From NCBI GenBank assembly GCA_951802195.1, contig OX637628.1, positions 1,054,001-1,118,000 of the forward strand: a stretch of 64,000 bases of DNA. Reading direction: 5' to 3'. The notes below the pieces were generated by a model. It saw only the letters and a program-made list of their open reading frames with translations. It was not told where the DNA came from and ran no database searches. How positions within the stretch are numbered: position 1 is the stretch's first letter; every line of letters begins with the position of its first letter. Shown here piece by piece: positions 56,819-64,000 of the stretch. The stretch is from Tausonia pullulans (lineage: Eukaryota; Basidiomycota; Tremellomycetes; Cystofilobasidiales; Mrakiaceae). The position numbers and the translations under genes are program-made.

Positions 56819-58542
56819 TTAGGCCCGGTTCTTCATTTCCCTCAACCTGCCAACGACCTCTGCATCCGTCGCCTCCACCCCACATCCGGCCGCCTTCCTC
56901 ACGACATCTTCCCCGATTCTCACGAACACGTTCCACTTCATCTCGTCCCCGATCGTGTAGCCGCGACCGATGGTGTCCCCCTGAGCGGCCTCGTGTGCGA
57001 GCCGCTGGAGGTCCGCGTTGTGAGGCTCGATGGAGAGGCCGAACTTGGCGGAGCCGGCGGTGTACTCGTGACCATTGTAGACGACAGTTGAGGGGGGGAG
57101 TTTCATCTGTCGGGAGCGGAAGGGGTGAGAGGGTGGAAACTTAGAGGGGGACGGGGGGGGGGGAGAAAAGGAAAAGGGGTACGGACAAGCTTCTGAAGCG
57201 CCGCATGCATCTCCTCCGGCGTGCCCTCAAAGAAGCGACCGCAGCCGGCTGTTAGGTTGCGTCGAGTCGAGACCCGTTAGTCTAGTCTAGTCCAGTCCAT
57301 CGCCACTCCGTGCCCTTGAGGATGGGGCCAGTCTCGGCAAGGCCGCTCACCAGTAAACAGCGTGTCCCCCGTGAAGACCGCCTTGTCCCCCGTCTTCTTG
57401 TCCGTGACGAAATATGAGATCGAGTCCTGCGTGTGACAAGGGTTGTGGACGCATTTGACGTCGAGGTCGGCGCCGATGGTGAAGGTCGAGTCGTCGTGGA
57501 CTTGGTTGGTGAGGCCTGGGATGGTCGAAGAGCCGCCATAGCAGGGGACGGGGGTAGACTTGAGCTGTAGGATGGGACACGAGGGTCGGGTGAGACACAG
57601 GGTTCGCCAGGACAAGAAAAAGAGCCAGTGGTGCCTTAGGAGTGGCAGGGGAAGAGAGACGGACGAATTCGAGGTTCCCGCCCGAGTGATCCTGTAGAGA
57701 GGGAGAGACAGGTCAATCGTGGGACCAAGGTGAGCGAGAGAATATCTGGTCTTACAGCGTGGTGATGAGTTGTAAGGAGGTGGGTGACCTGGAAGGAGAA
57801 AGAACGTCAGGCACGTCATTGGCGAGAGAGGACACCGACTGTCGGCGAAGAGCGAAGGCCGAGGAAGGGACGCTCGCTCGCTCGGCGACCTGGCCTGCGA
57901 GAGTTGAATGGCACGAGAGGACTCCTCAATGCATGACGAGCTTCTCGCGCGACCAGAGCTTGGGCTAGAGCTTGCTCGATGGTGTTTCCGGCGGAGGACA
58001 GGAAGAGGGACAGACAATCTGCCCCCTGGCCGTCTCCTCCCAGCTAAACTTGCCCCTCATCTCGCCTCTCTGATCTCCCTTCTCGCTCTTCTCGCCAAGA
58101 GGAATCCTTCATGTATATGCTCACCTTGACGCCCTTTGACTTGGCCTCCTGGGCGATTTTACTTGCGTTGAACGGGTCGATGACGGCAGCCTCGTTGGTC
58201 GTCTCGTCCGCGAGGATGTACATCCAATTCTGGAGAGGGTATCAAGTCAGCCTAGGGGCACCAGCGAGAAAAGAGCTAAGCCTGATATGAGGTGCGAACA
58301 TCGGACCGAGCTAAGGCGAAGAGAAGAGGGAAAGAGACGCGTCAGGTCGAGATCGAGAATGGTGCAGGGGGGAGGGGGGGGAGGGGGGAAGACGACGACG
58401 ACTCAGAAGACGCACCTTTGACGGGGTAGACCTTCATGGTGCGTTTGGCGAGGGCTGTTGGACTGAAGTGGGAGTGGATGGGAGTGTGTCGGGAGAGATG
58501 AGACCGGGAGAAGATGTGCGTGCGAAGGAGGTAGGCGTTCAT
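56819..58542 (-). CDS. GLO2: Glyoxalase II (hydroxyacylglutathione hydrolase), two possible starts
   Basis: This is a binuclear metallo-beta-lactamase-fold hydrolase that turns S-lactoylglutathione into lactate and glutathione. Metal ligands are visible: THHHADHSGGN assembled over an intron near 57747, NPCHTQDSISYFVT (His), FTGDTLF (Asp) and YNGHEYTAGS (His). AGCGRFFEGTPEEMHAALQK precedes the last exon, which ends at 56819. The usual THHHWDH Trp is Ala here. The downstream start MKVYPVK (58437) matches human MKVEVLPA. The in-frame upstream Met at 58542 adds a 35-residue basic leader (MNAYLLRTHIFSRSHLSRHT...), a likely mitochondrial presequence. An 11-nt exon at 58300-58310 links MKVYPVKA to RSDNWMYILADETTNEAAVI. 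Several introns contain G-homopolymer runs (near 57150 and 58370). Confidence 0.9.
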
Positions 58543-58989
58543 GGGGAAGACGATTGGCGGGGGGAGGGCCTAGGGACGCGGTCCGACGTTGATGACAGCA
58601 CGCTCACAGAGTTACAAAGCAAGCGAGCGGATCCACCTCCCGCTCCCATCTCGCTCTAAATTAGAAACGCAAGAGATCCTGCCTGCCATAGAAATCAAAA
58701 ACTCCAGACAACGTTCGAGAAGAGTGGCCTTATAGGAGATCGGTCATCTCGCGCAGGCCATCATACACCGCCTGAATCGACACCGAGTCGCCATCCTCCA
58801 CTTGCCTACCATGTCATCTATCGTACCAAGAACATGCTCTCTCGTAATTCGAGATTGAAGTTCGTCCTCTGGCAACGTGCATCAAGGCCCTCTCGCTCGA
58901 AGCAGACGTGGGGTGCACGCGCGTCGTCACGTGACGAGTCGACCTTGTTCTCCCCCTCCCATTGTTGTCCTCCTCATCAGGACCCCAGC
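58543..58989. other. Intergenic region (about 450 bp)
   Basis: This spacer holds the upstream region of glyoxalase II and of the weak plus-strand gene candidate. It contains one half site CGGTCCGAC (about 58579) without the second CCG triplet. Nothing else was recognised. Confidence 0.4.
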
Positions 58990-60178
58990 ATGCTCGACAT
59001 CGACTCTACTTCCATGAAGCGTCCTCTCTCCCCCCGATCCTACCTTGGCTTCGGCAATCCAGCCGCCGAGGACACCCCTTTCCCTTTCAACCCCTACCCG
59101 CCCAAGGTCGCCGTCCCCGCCGACGACCGCATCTTCACTGCCCGCTCGCTACCTCAAGCACCTTGCGAGGATTACCAAGGAAGGAGATGCTCCCGGACCT
59201 GCCTCTCATTCCAAAGAAGCTGTTTGATATCCCCATAATCCCATAGATTGTCTTCAGGGCGACGCGTGCTTCCTCACCTTTGTTCTGACCTTCTTCTCCC
59301 CTTCTCCTCGGCGCGATTGGCCCAACTACTTTGGCCGGCCCCGAGTTGGCTTTGGAGCTGGACCGGAAGTTGACATCAACTGATACTTAGGCGGTTCGGG
59401 TTTCCCGGAGAAGCGAACGAGCACGCGTCCGACCATTCCTCCATCCCCCCTTGTTCTTGCACGCCGACCCCCTCACATGCTCACTGAAAAGAGGGCCATC
59501 CTCAATCAAGCCGCCGTTAATCTTGGATAATAAAAAAACATTCCCATATTCACCGCAGGAGCCAAGGCAGCCGCGAACAGGAACAAATATCCTGGGGTCA
59601 GGATCCTTGTGTCCTCGAGGACCAGGAGAAGGAAGATGGGGAGGAGGAGGAGATGGAGGTAGTCAATGGAAGCAAAATGGCCGCGAAGAGGGTGATAGGA
59701 CCTGTAAGTTGGTCGCATTTTCTCCTGCGGAGTAACGAGGCTAACGACGACTCGATTATTGTAGCTTGCTGCGACGACGATTCCTGCATCCAACGCCGCA
59801 CAGCCAGCCGGAGGTGGAGATGGAGGTCGTCGCCGCCGCTCCTGAGGAGATGACTGACAAGCCCGCTATCGAAGCTGTGATCGTTGCGTGTGAGGGTTTG
59901 TCTGCAAGGCTGAGTCTGACTCCGACAACGATCAAAATTTGTTTCCGTCGAGCCCATGACCAAGATGGAGATGGAGAGCACCGCCGACGCCAGAGCTGTG
60001 ATATCTGTCTTTCTTACTCTTAGTAAAGTCAGAACACATCTCCTGGTGGACAGCAGGTTCTCAAAACGTAGCTGACAACTCGACGACCAAATCCCTCGTC
60101 GACCGAGCCCATGATGACGACGACCCCTCGATGCCTCAAACAGTCGAGCTCACAGCGTCCGGCTCTCCATCCGTCTAG
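58990..60178 (+). CDS. Weak candidate gene, acidic/Pro-rich small protein
   Basis: A frame opens MLDIDSTSMKRPLSPRSYLG and continues FGNPAAEDTPFPFNPYPPKV at 58990, which reads like protein. Further coding-like pieces follow on the same strand. An acidic exon (VLEDQEKEDGEEEEMEVVNG, about 59608-59667) ends at a GTAAGT donor near 59703, with an acceptor TTGTAG near 59765. Then come MEVVAAAPEEMTDKPAIEAV and finally DDDPSMPQTVELTASGSPSV with a TAG at 60176-60178. I could not connect all exons. No domain is visible. Treat the bounds and even the existence of one gene as uncertain. Confidence 0.3.
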
Positions 60179-61206
60179 GCGCCGACCCCTTGCGACGATC
60201 AACTAGAGGCCTTCTTCGGCTGAGCCCTCCGAAGCCAAGACTGGGGCGCTCTCGGCCTTGGTCTCTGTATTGGGCGGCATTGTGGGTGGCGGGCGGCGGC
60301 CGTCGGTTCTCTTGATCGCAGTCAGTCAGGCCGATCGCTTTCTCTCTGGGCTTGCGGAAGCTCATGACGACCTCCTCCACAAGCGCCGGTTGGGGGTCCG
60401 CCAAGGTGCTGGTTCGACCGACCATTTCGTGAGTTCCCACGGAGAAGGGGGTTGCAGGCGAAGGAAGGGAACACATGAGGAAGGAATCACTCCCCTCTCC
60501 TCACCTGATGTCCGAAGACGCCACACATAGCGAGAGAAGGTTGCCTCAAGGTATCTGATCGGCACCTGGAAGAGAAACATTAGTCTGCTGGTCCAAGGCT
60601 ACCCTAAGATTCCAGCGCCACTTGGGAGACCCAGAGGTAGAAGCCAGGGGACATGGATGGACCGGTCAGACGAAGCGCCGGAAGTAAGGAATGCAATTGC
60701 CATTTCCAGCTCGGTGGTCGCAGCCAGCTGGCAGACCTCGACTGAAGAGGTGATTGATCCTGCCGAGAGAGAGGGCGGAAGGGATGGCTGAGATAGATGT
60801 GTGGCCTTGCAAGTATAGATGGCGGTGCTGGGCGAAAACAGAAGTTGCAGCTGAAAGAGAGGGACCCCACCTACCTACCCGAAATGTGGTCGACGTCACT
60901 TGTCGTCTAATTTCCCCGTCGATAAAGGGGCAAGAAAGGAATTTTATGCATCCAGATGCATACTCGACTTACCCAAAGAGAAGCGAGAAGGAAGAAAAGA
61001 ACGACCCCGGTGAATCGCGGTACAGAAAGCAAGGGAAAAGAAGAGCACACGACGGCAGGGAGAAGAAAGGAAACAATGCACTTGATGTGTCAAAGGAGGG
61101 AGTAGAGGCGGAAAAGATCACGGAGCCAGCCGAATGAACGTGAGAGGCGAGGCGGAAGGGGTGGAGGAAGAAGGGGAACGGCAGAAGGACACGCGCAGTG
61201 CGCGCG
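60179..61206. other. Intergenic region (1 kb), no gene seen
   Basis: Open frames here are short and give low-complexity or Arg-rich products without domains. It probably contains the 3' UTR of the lysozyme-like gene and of the upstream candidate. Confidence 0.45.
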
Positions 61207-63077
61207 CTTTAGCAGACACGGAGGTTGAAGTGAGTTCCGATGTCGTTTCCGTTGCGTCCCTGCATCCATCCATTGAGGAGTTCTGTCCCGGGAGAAAGTG
61301 TGAGGGGGTATGTATCAGTCTCTGAGGAGCGCGCGCGAGCGAGAAGGGCGAACGACACACGGTGCGGGTAGTCCAGGTTGTTCTGGCAACGGCAGCAGCC
61401 AGAGTAACGAGCAGCGGTGGCCCTGTCGACCGTAAGTCCCTCCGTCCAACCGTTGTACTGTCCGACGGCTGTGGGGATCAGAAAGGGGTTGGAAAGGACA
61501 AAGGCGCGGCGTCAGAGAAACGGACGAGCGATACGACAAACCCCTCGTCACAATTACAGCGTTTGACTCACCCTTGAGAACCGAGCCACCAAACTGGTTG
61601 ATAGTGTCAGAGAGATACTTCATGGCGGTGTTCATGTTGTAAGACTGGCGAGGGAGGTGGGGTAGAGTTCGACCGTCAGTCAAAGATCGAGGGAATTGTC
61701 GCTGCAGCGCCTACTAGATTCAAACACCACTCACGACGTCCTTGCAGTTGCCACCCGGAGCACCTCCACATTTGTCCTGGGAGATCTGGAACATGCCCTG
61801 CTCTCCTCCGCCGCCGGTGACCGAGGGGTTGCACGTCGACTCCTGCATGGCGATCGAGGCAATGAGGATGGGCGGGATGCCGTACTGCTGGGCGACCTGG
61901 TAGAACTGGTCGATGTAGGGAGCACAGGGCTGGAAGGGCGAGTTGCCTTGTCCGATGACCTCTCCGAGATCGGCGTACTTAAGCTCGCCGAGGGAGATGA
62001 CTGGGAACGAGAGAGGGAAAACGGCATCAGCCATCAGCTCCGTCGTACTTGAGCTTCCCCCTCTACCAGTTAGCCAGCCATGGGACACCCAGAAGGTCAA
62101 AACAAACACCACGAGAAGGTGATGCCTTATCTCGGCGCGCGGTGACAGACAAGCATGCCAAGTTCTGGGCGAGCGCGCGCCGATGTCTCACACCCACCCC
62201 TCCAAGCGAAAGAGGGCCGGCCGACATAGACTTGTCTCCCTTTTGCTTTCTGCGCCCCCGCATTCGGGCACGTCCCCTCCTAGCCAGCGAGAGAGATGCA
62301 AAGAGATGCTCACAAGGAGGGGTCCATCCTCCGCCCTGGAGACCGCAGGTGAGCCACGACTCCTTTCCGTTGGGTCCGCTGTCGTTGGTCGTCTCTGAAG
62401 TCGCGCCGGACCAGCCGCACGTGATGTCGTTGATGTTGAGAAGACCGTTGGAGCTATGCGAGACATCACCGCCGTTGTTGTTGTTGTTGGAAGGAGTGGA
62501 GCTAAGGTATAAGAAAAAGATGATCAGTCCGGTGGCGGGTTTGAGAGCGGCGATGAAAAGGGGAGGAGGGGAGGGAACCATCAGGCACGGTCGCCCGCCC
62601 GCCCTTGGCGTCTCGTCCTTCCCCCGCTTCTCCTCCTTCCTCGCGCGAAAACACGTACGTCTCCTTGGGCTCCTCCTTCTTGGTCGACGTCGGCGCAACG
62701 ACAAGGACCGGGGCAGGGGTCGACGACGTGGTCGGGGCGGGCTCCTCCGCCTTGGTCGACGATGGCTCGGGGGCCGCAGAGGTCGTCTTCGGGGCCTCTG
62801 GCGCCTGGGACGACGAAGCCGACGTCGCGGCCGCCTGGGCCTGGGACGACGAGGGCGTAGTGAGCGACGAGTCGCGGACCTTGCAGCGCTTGTCGGCACG
62901 CTTGCGAGGGGCAGCGCCCGAGGGGGGGAGCACGAACTCGCCAAGGGCGCGCTCGTGTGCGAGGAGACCAGCCCTGCGGGCGGCGAGAGCCGCGTGTTGG
63001 TGGTGGCCGTGGGAGGGGCCGTGGGCCGAGGCAGAGACCAGGGAGGCAAGGAGAAGGGCGGGGGCAAGGACGAGCAT
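61207..63077 (-). CDS. Secreted lysozyme-like / transglycosylase (GH23-type fold) protein
   Basis: This is an extracellular protein with a lysozyme-like domain; related basidiomycete proteins are annotated as lysozyme-like or SLT-type. The start MLVLAPALLLASLVSASA is a clear signal peptide, followed by a His-rich patch (HGPSHGHHQH). A long Ser/Thr/Ala/Pro linker follows, likely O-glycosylated. The domain part begins after SSTPSNNNNNGGDVSH with LLNINDITCGWSGATSETTN and continues DLGEVIGQGNSPFQPCAPYI and YGIPPILIASIAMQESTCNP. EQGMFQISQDKCGGAPGGNC follows; the Glu of MQES is the expected catalytic acid. SYNMNTAMKYLSDTINQFGG comes next, then the final exon ending LLNGWMQGRNGNDIGTHFNL (stop at 61207). 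Six or more Cys suggest disulfides. Five introns are likely. Substrate not shown; a bacterial-cell-wall target is an inference. Confidence 0.8.
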
Positions 63078-63232
63078 ACTGCTTTGAAACTGGGTGGACT
63101 AGTGGGGGTTGGAAGGGGAGGACGGAGAAGAGAGAACGGAGGCAAGGAGTGACGAGGCTGGTTGACCGCTCGGGGACCAGGGAAAGAGGGAGCGTGGAGA
63201 GGTGCGAGGGGTGGTGGATGGAGAGAAGAGGC

Positions 63233-63298
63233 AGGGAAAGGGGGAGGGAAGGGAAAGGGGAAGGGAAAGGGGAAGGGAAGGGGAAGGGGAAGGGGAAG
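63233..63298 (+). repeat. Homopurine GGGAA-type microsatellite
   Basis: All 66 bases are A or G, made of irregular GGGGAA and GGGAAA units. It lies 156-221 bp upstream of the lysozyme-like start codon on the opposite strand, where it reads as a CCCTT-rich pyrimidine tract, a common fungal core-promoter feature. Confidence 0.85.
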
Positions 63299-63387
63299 CT
63301 GGGTGGGAGTGGAAGCGAGGTGAAGAGGGGGAGGATGAGCGTCGACGAGGGAAGAGGACAGAGCGGCACGCGGCAGAGCGGCTTGGC

Positions 63388-63406
63388 GGGCGGGCGGGCG
63401 GGCGGG
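63388..63406 (+). other. G-quadruplex-prone run of five GGG blocks
   Basis: Five GGG blocks are separated by single C bases (GGGCGGGCGGGCGGGCGGG). Four or more such blocks with 1-nt loops form very stable quadruplexes in general. It lies about 310 bp upstream of the lysozyme-like start. Confidence 0.75.
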
Positions 63407-64000
63407 CGCGTGGGTCCTTGCTGCGCGCAAAGAACACGCACGTCGGCCCTGGCCTCGTCTTCCGTTTGAGGCCGCCCACCCGCCCAGGCGGCGGGGAGCC
63501 AGTCCCCTCGGCGGACGCTGCGCAGACGGCATCGCCGGCCAGCAGCAGAGCAAGAAGAGAGACGGCAGCAGGCTGAACATTCTTGGCTGAGAAGCGTGGA
63601 GCCGTCTTGCCAGCCAGAGAATCAGCCCGGACGAGCGGGCGGCAGATGTGAGGACGCAAAGGGTGCAGGCCGCCCTCGTTTGAGGGCGTCGTCGGCCTCA
63701 AACTCGCCAGCAACTCGGCCCGGCGGAGCGAGGAGGACCCGGTGGCAGCATCGTGCCAGGAACCTTCCTACGGGCACATCTGGTCAGCAGCGACGAAGGC
63801 GGTGAGAGAGGGCAAGGGGTGGTGGACGAGAGAGTCTCATTCCTCTTCTTTTCTCTGTCTCTGGACAAGCAGCGGCCCAGCAGTTTGGGGGGCTTGCCCG
63901 CCGCCGCCGTCTCAGGCCCAGGCTGCGGCACGACGCTAGCCTGGCCCTTCGCCCGACCCTTCCTGCTCTCTCGCGATGCTATATCTGGCAGTCTATACGA

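Larger units (their letters stand above)
63078..64000. other. Upstream region of the lysozyme-like gene, low-complexity purine and GGGC tracts
   Basis: There is no believable gene. Long frames on the minus strand here are Pro/Arg-rich products of strand-asymmetric repeats. A 66-nt pure purine tract (63233-63298, GGGGAA/GGGAAA units) and five GGG runs spaced by single C (63388-63406) are the main structures. Confidence 0.55.

Noticed and set aside
59506-59793. Minus-strand frame coding a hydrophobic 95-residue protein
   Set aside because: It lies opposite a better plus-strand acidic exon with donor and acceptor; hydrophobicity is the expected mirror of GAG-rich sequence.
62063-63580. 505-residue minus-strand frame at the right end
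   Set aside because: It is a Pro/Arg-rich shadow running across exons and introns of the lysozyme-like gene and the purine tract; no domain.
1-64000. Transposons, LTR or virus-like elements, CRISPR arrays, rRNA genes
   Set aside because: I looked for polymerase, capsid, integrase and transposase motifs, terminal repeats and spacer arrays and saw none.

Overview
The window is nuclear DNA of a basidiomycetous yeast or a close relative. It is GC-rich, and nearly every gene is cut by several short GT-AG introns of roughly 50-100 nt. It carries a single-chain pentafunctional AROM, and the other proteins (NBS1/nibrin, PMI40, NOP15, CCT5, DAK1, HPM1, NUFIP1, PRCC, cyclophilin) are fungal in character. 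I cannot fix the genus; Tremellomycetes or Microbotryomycetes would fit. I saw no rRNA, tRNA, CRISPR array, transposon, LTR element or virus-like gene.

Layout. 0-9.2 kb: a gene end at the left edge, NBS1 (-), phosphomannose isomerase (+), and a mitochondrial-looking DUF1479/YbiU-type oxygenase (-). 9.2-19 kb: a 2 kb intergenic stretch, an unrecognised protein (+), and ARO1 (-). 19-25.4 kb: NOP15-like RRM protein (-), HPM1-like histidine methyltransferase (+), and a coiled-coil protein (-) with a 300-bp Glu/Lys repeat tail. 27-37 kb: MCP2/ADCK1-like UbiB kinase (+), then an apparent sugar-acid island: ACS-family MFS transporter (-), class II ketose-bisphosphate aldolase-like protein (-) and DenD-like erythronate dehydrogenase (+). 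38-45 kb: PRCC-like protein (+), PAF-acetylhydrolase-like esterase (+), dihydroxyacetone kinase (-). 45-50 kb: unresolved plus-strand exons, then a head-to-head pair of mitochondrial-looking 2-Cys peroxiredoxin (-) and cyclophilin (+). 50-64 kb: DUF6314 protein (-), NUFIP1/Rsa1-like protein (-), CCT5 (+), glyoxalase II (-), a weak gene candidate, and a secreted lysozyme-like GH23-type protein (-).

Two observations stand out. First, a motif CGG-TCCGAC-NN-CCG, shaped like a zinc-cluster (Zn2Cys6) site, occurs exactly four times, always upstream of a start codon. It lies before the MFS, aldolase and DenD genes at a near-constant 165-210 bp, and before the DUF1479 oxygenase at about 460 bp. This suggests an undescribed sugar-acid regulon. 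Second, the genes contain micro-exons of 8-13 nt (CCT5, DAK1, glyoxalase II, cyclophilin) and, in the cyclophilin, what reads as a 2-nt exon between two complete introns, needed to encode the conserved PGFMLQGG segment.
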